Positions 39,001-51,305 of a stretch of 64,000 nt of DNA are shown here, piece by piece (positions within the stretch are counted from its first letter, which is position 1; the number at the start of each line of letters is the position of its first letter). Location of the stretch: positions 204,384 through 268,383 of the forward strand of contig JARWMV010000016.1 of NCBI GenBank assembly GCA_030998015.1, written 5' to 3'. The translations under genes and the position numbers were made by a program. The notes under the pieces were generated by a model. It made no database searches and was not told where the DNA came from. It saw only the letters and a program-made list of their open reading frames with translations. This DNA is from Ceratorhiza oryzae-sativae. Taxonomy: Eukaryota > Basidiomycota > Agaricomycetes > Cantharellales > Ceratobasidiaceae.

Positions 39001-39275
39001 AGTAGTAGACCTTGCTGGCGACGAGTGCAGCAGCCTCGCGCGTCTGGGGCGGGAGGTCCTGCGACTCGGAGACGGCTTCGCTGCGGGCACGGGCGATGAG
39101 CAGGGCCCGACGGCGACGCGTGTGCTTACATCGTGGATATGTCCTCCGAAATCTCCGCCCAAAAGTCAGGCACGAGCACGTTCAGTTTCGCGATCGCATG
39201 CTGCTTCAGCACCGGCTCGGGCTCTGCCAGCAGCGCGAGAACACCGCTCGCAGACGTCTGCCGCTGCGCAACCAT
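36016..39275 (-). CDS. RPN2: 26S proteasome regulatory subunit RPN2 (PSMD1)
   Basis: ATG at 39275 gives [20 protein letters not shown], the conserved RPN2 start, spliced through STI to [20 protein letters not shown]. The body consists of proteasome/cyclosome (PC) repeats, e.g. [71 protein letters not shown] and [20 protein letters not shown]2 is the largest base subunit of the 19S particle and scaffolds RPN1, RPN13 and the ATPase ring. The C terminus has the RPN2 signature [20 protein letters not shown] and [16 protein letters not shown]. The read-through stop is at 36016; if the donor at 36033 is used, the end would instead be a four-residue exon stopping at 35967. An acidic, Lys-rich exon lies at 36460-36650. 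No breaks seen. Confidence 0.93.
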
Positions 39276-39502
39276 GTCGAGGATCAGTTCCAAGGCGTGA
39301 ACGCGTCAGCTCCAATGACCCTGATTATCTAACACGCATCGGGCGCTTACTCGGCCTGTATGCACACACCATTGCTAGTACCACGGCATTCATTCAATGT
39401 ACAGCGCCCTCTGGTTTCTCCACGCAGCCAACACAATGTGAAGAATAGGAATAACTCCAAAACCAAGTCTATTTGTCGGCTTCGTCGGCCACTCTGCAGG
39501 TC

Positions 39503-41595
39503 TCACCGAACCAGGCCACTCGAGGATGCGGCGGAACGCTTGGTCGTCAGTCCCCCAACAGCAGTTACTGCCGTCATGCTGCCCACAAAGACACTGACAT
39601 GGGTGAACCCATATCCGCTATTCGAGCTCGTTACTGCTGCCTCATGAGACCTATGCAAGTCTGCAGCAACCAACGGCCCAACTATGGCAGTCACGCCTTT
39701 GACCGCGCTCAATAATCCGATAACAGTCGAAGCCGAGGCATCAGAACCAGCGATCTGAACACTCGCAGCCGTGAAAATCGAGCTAAACCCTCCGCTCTGC
39801 TAGATTGCATCATCATTAGCCCTCAGGTTTCTGGTGAGTTTATACGTACCAGGTTTCCAAATATTACGACGAACGCAAAAACAAGCTGCGGGGTATGAGC
39901 GAATCCCCATAAAAGGAATTCAGATAGCGAGGCGCCAATACTGGATCCAATTATGATATAGTGGTAAGGCGCAACATCGCAAAGATGCCCAAACGCCATT
40001 TGCCATAGCATAAGACGTCAACTCTCACCCCTGGAATCAAGGAAATATCATCTCACCGATGACGCTAACAAGATCGAAGACGACTAGAATCAGTGTTCCA
40101 TATGATGCTGGCAAACCTAGTGACGCGGTGTAGACAGACATGTACAACGAGACTGGGAAGTAGGCCAAGGTCTGAATGAACACAGTCATCGACTATCGAC
40201 ATACAAATGCCGTGTTAGTGATTCAATAAATTCGCAAGAGTATCTTCACTCATGATCGAAATGAACAGTGGGCTCCACAGGAGCGACCACTGTTGTCGCC
40301 GAATACGATCGATAAAGCTGACACCATTGGCTTGACTCGCCCGCGTAACTGGCAATCTTGGACGGTTGAAATTCAACGCTACAGCTCCAAGTATGAGGAT
40401 AAGAGTGCAAAAATACACAGCATCCATCTCTACCGGTAGAATGAGCTATCTTGTGATTGATAGAGAATGCTGTTACTTGCCTAAACCCGAGTTGGTTCGG
40501 TAACAAGTTTATTAAAACCGGGAAGACTGCGCCTCCAATCTCGGAACCTCCAAAAATAATCGAGCCAGCCAGGCAACGCCGAACGTTGAGCCATTCGGAT
40601 AGCTAAACTATTCAGCCAGGTACCTGAGGGATGCTCAGCAATACTTACATAAACCAGGACGGGTGCATATAGCCCGCCACACCCAACCCCGAAGCAAATT
40701 CCTTGAAGAAACATGAGATACCATATCTACCGTCTCACACAGGGAGGGTTTGGGGGAGCTAGATACAAATGTACTACGAGGAACAGTGAGAAAGAAAATA
40801 CATTAGAAAAGAAAAGGAAAACCCATACCTTAGCTCAACTACGAAGGTAGAGAACTAAGTAAAGAAAATTTCACAGGGGGAACGCATAACATCAGAACTG
40901 GATACAGAAATACAAACACACCGCATACATGAACGGATATGATTGTAGATTCAACATATCGGGTGGCAAAGTGAGGCTTAGAACCTTGTAATGTCAGTGG
41001 AGGACGGACCTTCGTGGCAAAGCTGGCCAGCGTGAGACTTCCAACACAGAGTATTAGACTACACCACATGAGAGGACGTATCTGTAGAGACGCTAAAGCA
41101 TGTGTAATCCGTTTGTCTGAACAATCTCACTTTATCCGGCCAATGTTTCACGACAAGAATAACAACTAGGCATTCAAAGTGCCCGATGGCTAACGTAGTA
41201 GTCCCTACTGCGCCGATCGCGGCCTCCGACGCATCTCCAAACGTCTGACGGTCAATGTAATACTCTTGGAATACGCCATACCTATTGCAAGTCTTCAGAA
41301 GAGAAATTGAGATAGATTAGTAAGTGGAAATCACGAAAAGCCTAGTCCCCACACGAGGGTTTCGAGCACGAACTCCCCAGCAATGAAAGCCCAACCTTTA
41401 AATCTTCCATCGGCCAGGGGTAGAGCCGCGGCAGAAGTCTCCTCCGACGAGACCACGTGTTGTTCATTGTATTCTTGTTGCGTGCTTCGTATCTGTTTCG
41501 GAGTGCTCCGTCACCAAGAAGCCAAGTCTAGAGTTGAGACCAAGCGAGAAAAGTACCTGTAAAGGAATAGGAGCCACTTCACTTCGGGTGGACAT
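39503..41595 (-). CDS. MFS monocarboxylate-transporter-like protein
   Basis: ATG at 41595 gives MSTRSEVAPIPLQ; the next exon leads to SAALPLADGRFKGWAFIAGE and FVLETLVWGLGFS. Then YGVFQEYYID, GHFECLVVILVVKHWPDK, MWCSLILCVGSLTLASFATK, WYLMFLQGICFGVGCGGLYA, the loop RRPRLPVTRASQ-type segment, SLLWSPLFISIM, WQMAFGHLCDVAPYHYIIIG, and the final helices GVTAIVGPLVAADLHR and FVGSMTAVTAVGG. The pattern (N-terminal GxxxY plus F, substrate helices with V/FxE) is that of fungal monocarboxylate permease-like (MCH) MFS proteins. Substrate not predictable. One intron of about 290 bp, several times the local norm, carries a dispersed repeat (40750-40975). Confidence 0.8.
40750..40975 (-). repeat. Dispersed repeat, copy B, inside an MFS intron
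   Basis: Reverse-complement homologue of 8565-8775. It sits between the exon ending in ASFATK and the exon beginning IWYLMFLQG, so transcription would carry the repeat and splicing must remove it. Confidence 0.8.
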
Positions 41596-42181
41596 GGCTT
41601 TTGACCATATGTGAGTAAAGATATACACAAAGGCAATACTCCGTAAAACCCAGTCGATGCGCTTTTGATGAGAGCCGAACAAAAACGCGATCTCTAGATT
41701 CTTGAGTCGTTGTCAAGTACAGACGCCTGGTCGCGTGAGTCACTGATTCAGTGTTATTAATAACAAAATTTTGATCAACTATCAAAAGATAGAGTGAACT
41801 GCCAGAAGGAAGAGAAAGAAGTCATTGACGATCTGTAGGAGGTACCAAGGCAAAACCACCGGCCCTCCGTCATGTTTTTATCGGACACCTCACAGACCTT
41901 TTTCTCTTTCTCACCAAGCTCCATGAACCCTTGCTTGTAAGGCTAGCAGGCCATTAAACCTGAATTCCAAGCCAGTCGGCCCGGCAATGCTACCAACCAC
42001 GCATCTACACAAATCGTCGAGTCACGGATATCCATGCGGAATTTTGAGTTTCAATAAATGAATTCCAAATTGAATTCACCACACGTTTTGCAAGGGCTCA
42101 TGGACTCTAGTTTGCAATACATATCAGATCGGTCGGTATAGCGCAGATGGGGCCAAGTAGTTGTTGCTCCGACCCCGAAAA
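41596..42181. other. Intergenic, no gene seen
   Basis: Head of the MCT-like gene and tail of the next transporter. Nothing recognisable. Confidence 0.4.
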
Positions 42182-44283
42182 TCATGTCATCTTTGTTTGA
42201 AGCGCGCCCTCATCTGTAAAACGAGGGCTCTCGTTCCCTTCTCGTTGGGTGGAGCTTCCACTACCGTCACGTCTCTCTGCATCTTTCCTCATAGATTTTG
42301 TGTGAAGTATCTGGGTGACCCAACCCAACAAAACGGAAATTATGCTGATGGGTATGGTCGAAACCATCCCGCGTCGGTAGCGTGGCGCGCTGGAGACGGG
42401 CCAGATGAGGATGATCCACCAAGCTGTGAAGGCATTGCTATTACCAGGATAATATGTAGATCAGGAGGCGAAAAATGTACAAGAGATATTGCTCTTACCT
42501 CCACAGATTCATAGAATAGAGTATAACTGAACGATAATAAGCACTTATATGCTAAGCGTCAATCAGACTGCACATACAGGAGCGCTCGAGGTCGGATCGA
42601 GAGGCTTCGTTTGCCCTGAGGTACCACACAGCTCAGTAAAGAAACATAAAAGCGAAATCGGTGCAGATACAGACCATGCAAAATTTGAGCCCTGGCCGGC
42701 GTATCCACATCCGCCTAGGTCTGGTTGTATGTCACAATTATTGATGAAATGATTGGCAGGATTGCGACTCACAGAAAGCGAAATACTCTAATGAAGCTCC
42801 TGAATCAGGCAGGCGTTACGGGAGAGACGGCGGAACTTACTGGCACCCAATGGAATATCCCAGACAAGTAGCATAATGCTGGATATCAAAAGCGCTATAC
42901 CCATGAAAATATTCACACGCCAGCGTTTCCCCCACATATCGGTAGCAAGACCAGCCAAAATAGTGGTAAATATAGCAACAGCGATTAGACCAAGCGCATA
43001 ATAGCTATTCCGTGGCGGTCCAGCAATCCTGTCTCGAGTCAGCCATATAGAGACGATTCCATTGGTCCCGTAGCTGTGGGAGTCATGAGAACAAGTTGCT
43101 GTAAATCAGCTGTCAAAACTCACGCCTCGAGTTGGGAGGTCACGACGAATAATAGCGAGAACATCCAATAGCGCCAACCGCTGAATATAGCCTTGACTGC
43201 CGCCTTGTTGAGTTTTGCCCTCGGGCGTGGTGAAATGCGCGACCTGGCTAGCTCGCGATCTTCATCCGAAAGGTAAAATGCTTTTGTTGTCTTGGGTGTG
43301 TCGGGAAATACAATCACTCCATAAAGCGCGATTGCGATGGCTATGACACCATCTAGATGAATCATCAGCGGGTTTCAAGACGTAAATGGCCAGAAGGTAC
43401 CGATGATAAACGTCCACTGCCATCCAGCTTTCCCTAGGTTGCCGTTAAGACTGGAGTATATTGCACCTTGCATAAATCCAGAGAACAGCGACCCAATTTG
43501 TGCGAAACACGCGAACAATGCGGAACCTACGTCGTCTGAGATCAATCGAACCGGATTATAATGGAGTCGCTTACGTTTCCCAAGCTCGGAATCCTTATAC
43601 CATGACCCTAGAAGCCAGTGTGCACCGGAGAACTGGAGATTTTCAAACAAGACGAACAAGAGGCGTCAACTAACTCACTGTACTACTCTCTGCCAAGGCC
43701 TGTAGGAACCGGATCGCATATAATTGTCCTGGTGATTTAACTGCTGACAGGGCACAGCTTAGGGACCCCCAGATACTGTATGATGGTCAATATCTTGTTG
43801 CAGTGGTCATTTCAGGCGTACCAGCCCATGAGGGGAAACCAAAATCTATTGATGATCAGCTGGGCGCTGTCGAAGATAATTTCGCAAAACCGCACCTCGC
43901 TGGTAGATATTGAATAGCAAAGCTGTGGGGAATTTGGCCTACTGTATAGCTGAATGGACCTAGTTACTCGTTCCTTTTTTCAACATGCATTCAATACGTA
44001 CCCAACCGTAAAGACAGTCGTGGCCAGCGTGTAGTCATTCCCCTCCAACCCAATAGCCTCCTTCATCCTACAGCTCAATGTTTATCCCAAAAGAGTTCAC
44101 TAAATATTTCCTCACGCACCCGGAGACGTAAGCGAATTGCAAGTTCGAGCGGTTCAGATAGTTGCTCCAGTAGACTAGACACAGGAATGACAAAACGAAA
44201 GTGTCGATTTTGACCAATAGCCGACGCTCCACTTTGCTGTCTGGATAAGCCCCAAGGACAGCAATTTTAATGGACTCGAGCAT
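42182..44283 (-). CDS. MFS anion:cation symporter, allantoate/DAL5-type permease
   Basis: ATG at 44283 (MLESIKIAVLGAYPDSKVER). Early signature LVKIDTFVLSFLCLVYWSNY and LNRSNLQFAYVSG is typical of the ACS family (RxxLPxLxxxYxxxYLDRxNxxNA). Later landmarks: LATTVFTVGYTVGQIPHSFA, GSLFSGFMQGAIYSSLNG, GWQWTFIIGTF, VIVFPDTPKTTKAFYLSDED, SGWRYWMFSLLFV, ILAGLATDMWGKRWRVNIFM. The 3' part needs five short introns: ASLEYFAFYLGGCGYAGQGS joins NFAWANEASRSDLERS, then FILYSMNLWS and NAFTAWW, IILIWPVSSAPRYRRG. Every splice keeps the frame. Relatives import allantoate, nicotinate, pantothenate or similar anions at the plasma membrane. The gene appears intact. Confidence 0.85.
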
Positions 44284-44839
44284 TATCGTGGTAGTAACAA
44301 AAAGCAGAGTTCCAGCAGAAGCTTCACGAGACGAGCAATGGCTTACAAGGCTTACAAACGCTGACAGGATGACGTCGGGGGGTCGTATAGCGTGGGGTGA
44401 AAGTATCACAGAATATGGTAGATCTTTATAGATGGGGCTCAATACATGTCATGAGAGGCCAAGGGAGACGTTCAAGTGCTTATCTCGCTAAACCTCGCCT
44501 TCGATGGTAGACAGAATCAGAAGATACCCAAGGGATGAGACAGCGAGATCACGTAAGCACTGGTTGAACAAATTGACCTTATTTCAGTGGACCATCACAT
44601 TATTGGCAACCCTTGCCAAAGGCCAAGTTCCCCAAAGATACATCAGTACACGAGATACGATTTGATTGACCCGCTTCGAGTTATGCTTGGAAAGATTGAT
44701 CAAGCCGACCGTGTGGGCCGACCCTTACCCTGTAGCGATCTCACTCTGAGTGTGAAGACGGGAATGCTCATGGATGCTTCGGAACGAGGAAATTAGAAAT
44801 GAACGAAACAATTTTATTGCATGACGGGGTTCACAGATT
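44284..44839. other. Intergenic, no gene seen
   Basis: About 550 bases of promoter for the ACS transporter and downstream flank of COX13. Only shadows. Confidence 0.4.
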
Positions 44840-45449
44840 CTAGTCAGTCTTGGACATATCCTTCTGAGTCTGATAGTGAGGGATCGGGTGAGCTACAAAT
44901 TCTTCATGTTGAGCGGAAAGTTATGCTGACCTCTGGGTTGAAGAAAAGGCTGTTCATGCCCCATGGGAAGGGTTTGTCACGCTTGTTGAGGTAAGAGTAG
45001 TTGGGTTTCTCTGGGAGGTGCCCGCCATTTTCGTGCTTGAGATGTTCTACATGCTCATGGTGAGCAGACTCGGCTTTCTGGACCCAGGCCGCTCCAACGG
45101 CGACTGGTCGTTGCATATGTGAGAATGTGAACTCGGAAGGAAGACAGATTCGCACGTACTAACGGGGAAGCAGACAAAGAAGCTAGAATGAACAAGTAGG
45201 TGAATGCGTCGTATCACAGATCTGGTTTCTGAACGCACCTAATCTTGCGCCAGAGCTCCGTGGTCTCTGCGAGCGAGCATAATTTGGGATCGGCCAACGA
45301 TGTTATGAGGACGAGATGCACGCACCAGCAGCGTGGGCTTTGACGGCGGCGCGCTGAGCAAAGTAGTCGCCTCCTTCGGCGGCGGTGGCAAACGTGCGGC
45401 CGCTGCGGCGGGCGACGCGGGCGAGCGCAAGGGAGCGGGTCAGCGACAT
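44840..45449 (-). CDS. COX13: Cytochrome c oxidase subunit VIa
   Basis: ATG at 45449 starts a mitochondrial presequence, MSLTRSLALARVARRSGRTF. Small exons follow: ETTELWRKI, FFVCFPV and VAVGAAWVQKAESAHHEHVE, then LKHENGGHLPEKPNYSYLNK and PFPWGMNSLFFNPE. These are the hallmarks of COX VIa, a one-helix subunit on the outer face of complex IV that modulates activity through ATP/ADP. The last intron (61 bp, acceptor before TQKDMSKTD) gives stop TAG at 44840-44842; reading through instead would stop a few codons after NPEV. The gene is divergent from CYP8 with only 114 bases between start codons. Confidence 0.88.
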
Positions 45450-45563
45450 GGTGATGGCAGGGATCAGACACTCCTCCGGGTCCCTCCGGGCGTGGCGGCG
45501 CTTGCTGATTCCGGGGCCTGACAAGCGCCGGGCGATCGAGCGCCACTGCGTCCTCTCCACAAC
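45450..45563. promoter_or_regulatory. Short bidirectional promoter between COX13 and CYP8
   Basis: 114 bases separate the two divergent ATGs. The sequence is GC-rich with CTCCGGGTCCCTCCGGG and no TATA box seen. Both transcripts must start here. Confidence 0.7.
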
Positions 45564-47903
45564 ATGTGAGTTGGCCTGTTTTCTGTCGGAAATATACACT
45601 GACACAGCGCCCAGGGGCCACGGTGCAAACGACAAGTAAGCATGCCGTCTGCACTGTCTTCCAGCTCTCATATTCCGGACTAGGCTCTACATCACCCACT
45701 CGGAACATGCGGGCTTAGTTGGTGGACAACACTCTGCCTCTTCACGGGGCCACCGAGCGTACGCATGCTCGTTTCTTGTTATTCAGTCATATTTACACTC
45801 CATACAGAAAACAAGAAGCTCCTCACCCCGGGAACCGAACACCATTTGACTGTTGCGCGCTCTCCTTCCAGCCGTTCGAATTTCCGGTCTGCGCAAGAAA
45901 TGCGGATGGAACCGGCACGGTGTTTGAGCTGACAAACATCATACCCTGGCTCAAGTAAGTAATATTACTGTCTCGTATCTTGCCTACAGACTCACGTACG
46001 ATAGGGAGCACAACAACACGCATCCTCACACCGGCGAGCCACTGGAGCCTTCGTCATTAATAAAACTCCACTATGGAAAGAACTCGAGTGGTGCTTTAAT
46101 GGGTACGCTCGCTCCAGGTTCATGCCCTCCAAGTCTCACGTTGGCGCTAGACCCCATCACCATGAAACCGCTATCTGAGCACTCCCACATCGTGGCAATC
46201 GCGACGACAGGAAACGTGTTTCTCGCAGACTCTGTCTCCAAGTTTGCTGGTGGAAGGGACCTTGTAGCAGATGTTTCGTTCAAAAAGTAAGCTTCTCATC
46301 CTTGGCTTCACACGATACTGATACGTCATGTTAGAGAGGACGTCATAACCTTGCAGGACCCACACCGCATAACAACGCTTTCCATCGCTGCCCCCATCCC
46401 TATAACTTCTACTACCGCTCCGGCAAAAACCGAAGAACCAGCTGGGGTCGCAAAAACAACTGAAAAACCAGTAAGTGATCGGCATGTGAGTACGACTTGG
46501 CTAACTGAAGACCCTAGTCAGCCAAACTGAAAGAGGGTGAAAACAAGGTCACGGTCCCAGCAGTAGCAAAGGTCAAAGCACAACCTTGTGAATATTCCGT
46601 AATCTTGCTTGCATTTCGGACTAAAGCTCACTAATTGTTAGACAACATCTCACCATTCGCATCCGGCCACACTGGTGCTTCCTTTACGAGTACTTCGCTT
46701 GACCCTATGCAAAAGTCTGATGCACTCATGTACGATGAGGTACACATGTCATCTCTCGCCTTTCCGTTGGCATGCATATCTAACGCTCATGGTCAGGAAG
46801 AACTCATGTTTGATGACATATCTAAAGAACGACCAGCCAAGTCCAAGAACAAAAACCTAGCGTCGCGGCGAGCATATGTGCGAATGGTGACCAACCTCGG
46901 TGGATCCCTCAACTTGGAGTTATTCTGTGAAAAGGTCGGGATCGCAGGAATCAACACTTGTCCTAGACTAACCCGCTTGCTCATAGGCACCCAAGACATG
47001 CTATAATTTCATTATGCTCGCCAAGGCTGGTAAATACGATGACTGCCCCTTTCATAGGCTAATCCCTGGTTTTATGGTGCGCATGACGTCGTTCTCGTCC
47101 ATCGACTATTCGCTAAAACCCGGATTCTTATAGATTCAAGGTGGGGATCCTACGGGAACAGGAGCTGGCGGCCAATCATATTGGGGGACACCCTTCCGAG
47201 ACGAGTTCGACCTGCCAAAGGCGGAGAAACACGACGACCGCGGAATACTGAGCATGGCGAATAAAGGGATGAATTCCAACGGGTATGCTTCCCCCTTAAT
47301 CTTATAGCACTCGAAGAGATTTTGACCACCACACAGCTCACAATTCTTCATCACCTTCAAAGCGACCCCCCACTTGAACGGGAAACATACTGGTAAATCG
47401 CATCAAGCTGGTTGGATACGTCCGTGACTCACTCGGCGCCTAGTTTTCGGTAAATTAGTCGGCGGTGAACAAGTGCTTGATGCGATGGAATCTATCCCAC
47501 GAGTCCCAGGCACTGATAAGCCCGCTAAGCCAATCAAAATTACCGAAGTGATCATGTGCGCCTCTCCTTTCCCGCTCGTGTTCCTCGGAACCCAATCTTT
47601 GTTTGTAGCTACCAAGATCCTTTTGAGGAGTATAAAAATCGGCTGGCTCGTAAACTTGAGAAACAGGCTGACGGTACAGACCCAAAGAAACGACGTGCAG
47701 ATACCTTGGAGGATGGGATGAATTGGTTCGGTCAGAGGATCGGTGAAGTTGCGGCCAAGGGCTCTTCGGGCGATACGGGTGTTGGAAAATATCTGAAACT
47801 AGATGCTGCGTTGCCGCCGGCCAAGATAGACGCAAGCTCGGGCGGTGGAAATGATGGCAAGAAAAAACGGAAGCTCGGGTTCGGCAATTTTGATAATTGG
47901 TAG
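45564..47903 (+). CDS. CYP8: U-box cyclophilin, PPIL2/CYP8-type peptidyl-prolyl isomerase
   Basis: The N terminus of the family is MGHGxDKLYxTHSEH. Here ATG exists only after splicing: AT at 45564-45565 joins G at 45615 across a 49-bp GTGAGT...CAG intron, giving MGHGAND, then [20 protein letters not shown]. The U-box follows ([53 protein letters not shown]), and the cyclophilin domain ([72 protein letters not shown]). The catalytic Arg in PFHR is kept. The tail ends [14 protein letters not shown], a basic nuclear type. It is a spliceosome-associated isomerase and probable E3 ligase. Several introns of about 49-60 bp; all exons in frame. Confidence 0.9.
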
Positions 47904-48234
47904 GCAAATGTGGTGCTACGGCCGTCCTTTCATCATACCATATGTATTTTGAGTACATAATAATCAGAGTATTTATCTGTGTTGCCATCATCATCGGGCT
48001 TAACCATAGTTCCATATGATCCGCTGTTCGTCCATGCTAACTTATCTATTGGGTGTCACGAAATGACATAGTGCGAAGAGGGAAATCTAAAGGAAGGTGT
48101 CCGAGAACAATTTATGGTCTGCACCCTTGATGAACACTGGAAAAATGGAAGGCAAGGGTATATATCATGCTGCAAGGGCCACACGACGTTCCGGCTCCCG
48201 AGTTGGCTCCTCTCGCTCCGGCTCTGACGGAACG
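47904..48234. other. Convergent intergenic region
   Basis: 331 bases between the 3' ends of CYP8 and VPS20. No gene seen; both polyadenylation regions should be here. Confidence 0.5.
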
Positions 48235-49132
48235 TTAATTAAGGGATAACTTGGAACGCGTCATGATCCACTGACCGGTTGGTTCCTTGGCAGGGACCGA
48301 AGGTAGTTCCAAATCCTCCTTGCCAGCTGGCTCGTGGGTAGGCTGTGGGAACCGGGTCAGTCACTCAGAGAGGTGGGATAAACCACAGGTGATAGCGCTT
48401 ACTACAGTTCCGATGGCCTCTGACTGGAGTTGCTCGAGCTCTTTCTGAACGGCTTCCTCTTCGTCGATGGTCATTCGGCTGGTAAGCATTTGATCGATTT
48501 CCTGTTTTGCCGCACACGATGAGCGGAGTGGATGGAAGCAGCAAACTGGGGAAGGGGCGACACACATTCTGATAAGCAACAGCCTCTGCTGTTTCCTCCA
48601 TCAGCTTTTCCACATCCTCAAGACTCATCTCGGCGTGAATGCTCTTGAGAACCTTGTTGCCTTGTTGCAAGCCAAATAAAATATCTTTCTCTACCAAAGC
48701 AAACTCGATCGATGAGACCTACAAGGAGGATGTTGTACGCTGAATGGGATGCATCACGTTAAGACGAATGTGAGGCGTACCAGGCTTTCCAGTGTCTCCA
48801 GCTGGTTATCGGTCTTCTGTAACATGCTATCCTGGTACTTTCGCCTACGCAATGCAAGTAGAGCTATTCGTTTGTTCCCATTGGCGAGTGCCTCTTTTGC
48901 GATTGCATGCTCTCGATCCAACACCGTTTGGATCTGTAAGCGCGAACCCCTTCAGAAAGTGCATGCGAAACGAACATATGGGTCATACTCGCCGCCGATA
49001 ACGTTTTAGCTCATCACGCTGGTTCTTTAGGCTTTAAAGAATATTAGACATATTCAGGCGAGTCGAACGAACCTACTCGACAATCGCCCTGTCTTGTGCC
49101 GAGATCTTCGGGGCTGATTGGTTTCCACCCAT
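48235..49132 (-). CDS. VPS20: ESCRT-III subunit VPS20/CHMP6
   Basis: ATG at 49132 gives MGGNQSAPKISAQDRAIVD, with Gly2 for myristoylation as in Vps20. Exons continue LKNQRDELKRYRRR, IQTVLDREHAIAKEALANGN and KRIALLALRRRKYQDSMLQK, then ETLESLVSSIEFALVEKDIL, FGLQQGNKVLKSIHAEMSLE, DVEKLMEETAEAVAYQNEID, QMLTSRMTIDEEEAVQKELE. The end LELPSVPAKEPTGQWIM resembles the MIM2 motif that binds Vps4. It nucleates Snf7 polymers on endosomes for multivesicular body formation. Stop TAA at 48235-48237. Five or six exons, all in frame; no oddities. Confidence 0.92.
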
Positions 49133-51305
49133 CTGGCGTTAAAACGGTTGGAAGAGGAAGAGGTCGAAATATGTCAAGCAGATTTGAGAATAGATTGGAT
49201 TTAAACGGAATTAATACTTGTGGGGCTCGGATAGACTTGGTTGTGGTAGTTGAGAACGACAAGCCGCCGGTTGATGCGGGGTAATGGCGTCAATATTCAA
49301 ATTCGTGGGTCAGGCGCTTAGCAGACTCGTGGCTATAAGTGATCCTATTAGACAAGGTTGTGATGCAAAGAATCACAGCTTCGACCACAAATGAAGCTAT
49401 TCGTCAAAGGATATCTCGTATCCTCATATATGACCTTAAATATTGGTATAGCAGAGGGTGTTCGAGGTTATTTCGGTTGAGAATAGTGGGTTCGCGCTTG
49501 GAGTAGACATGAGGTCAGATATACACACAAGGTCAACGCATTCGGGGCAATTGTTTTTCGCTGAAACGATTATTATAAACAAATCCAAGTATTGAAATAA
49601 AATATTGTTCAATTACACTAACCATTTATGCATCGCACGGAAGGATCCAGCCGTCACATGAGCGCGGGACTGATCACCTGGGCTCATCGAACGAGATGTT
49701 ATTTACGTATATATGCAATCCCGTGCCACGGGTACAGGACTATGGCACCCACAAGGGCAGCGTGCCGCTGAGGACTGTCCGCTTTTTCAAGGCGTGTCGC
49801 GGGTTCTGTCGGACCCTCCGAATCGGGGGTGCACACACACAATAAAGCTACCCAGTCTGCCCAGTCGAAAAGCGATCCGAATGCAGCGTATCACTCGTAC
49901 GTTCTTCACAATTCACCGAAGCCTTCAACTTATGTGGCTAGCTTCCAGGATTGTAGCCACTCCGATCAAAAGTTGCCACTCGGACGCATTGCCTTGGAGG
50001 GCGCTGCCTCGTGGGTAGCTTCGAAGGTGCATCAGGGGATTGATTGTCGCCAATACTACAATATCACACTACAAGAAAGGAGCTGTCCAGTCAAGACAAA
50101 TTTTAAGTGTGATTGAGGGTTGGAGCGATTAATGCGGAGCCATGCGGATGTAGCCACATGTAGCCACTTGAAGCTTCCATCGATTGTTACCTCTGGTTGC
50201 AGCGACATTTCCTACGCACAAGATACCAGCACGAGTCATATTTTGCGAGTCGGAGTTTTCTGCTAGCGTTTAGGCGATGAGTGTGATGAAACCAGCGAAC
50301 ATGACTCGATATTGTATTATGTCCCTCTCTCCCTCGAGACGGCACTAGAACTAGTCATGCGAGCGACGCTATGCTCGATATAACACTTCACGCATTGATT
50401 CGATTGTCCACGATGAACATGTCGAATGACGATGAGAAGGACCCGTATTGCATTGATACGCGGATACGAGCTACTGCGTAGTTTGAGTTGTTGTAACCGG
50501 CGTCTTTATGATCCGGACACAGGGGGTAGGAAGCGGTATCGCATTTGGAAACAGATGGCATAGCAGCGCTGGGGAGGTCAGCTCAAGTGAGAAGCAGAGC
50601 AACGATAGCGAAAAAGGAGTAAGGCTGGGATCAACTGCCTGATATATTTTCAGGGAGAGCGAGAGAAATGATGGCACTGCGAATCATAGCGTAAATGCGT
50701 CGCCGGCCAGCGCCGAGTGCCCCGAACAAGTCCGTCGAATTCCTTCGAACCTAGTTACGGGGAGGCAAAGATTTCTATGCCATTCATCTTGGAGCGTGCG
50801 ACCTCAACGATCCGGAATCTTGGTAAGAGTAGATCTAGTATGTATAATAGCCGTGGCGTCCTTTGCCTCTTGGGGGGACGGCATGTCAGCCCTCGTCAGA
50901 ATGATAGCTGAAGATAGCAAAAAGCGGGGTAAATGAAGGTTACGTTGGTTGCCTATCGCACGTTGCATGGGGATCAGCGAGCGGTCGCGGCCCTGGAGGA
51001 GCGCATGGCGGGATGAAATCCAGGGGACTGCGAACCGCAGGGGCGGTGGGGCCTCGAGGCGTGCTATCGTGTTGGGGTGGCGAGAAGAACGGCCGAGGAG
51101 ACTGGACCGGGGCGTTTCTGACATCATCAACCGGAATTGGCAACGGCGGTGACTCGAGAGCTGCAACGACGACCACCACCACCCACATATCTATCTCGTT
51201 TGCTGGACGCGTCCTTGGCTAGATCCTGCGTCTCGCCTGTCTCGGACGCCTGGTATTATCTTTACGTCTTTCTTATCTTCCCCGCCGCCACTCTCCCCAA
51301 GACTC
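49133..51305. other. Long intergenic region, no supported gene
   Basis: About 2.2 kb. A plus-strand frame pair at 49713-50116 reads through with Ser/His-rich sequence but has no domain or splice partner, so it is not called. The rest shows only shadow frames. The last 100 bases are pyrimidine rich before the BCAS3 start. Confidence 0.4.

Noticed and set aside
38197..39162. 321-codon minus-strand frame with Ser/Arg-rich product
   Set aside because: Alternate frame of RPN2; the RPN2 frame carries the family motifs.
49713..50116. Possible small gene, Ser/His-rich
   Set aside because: Two competing frames, no domain, no signal peptide and no splice support.
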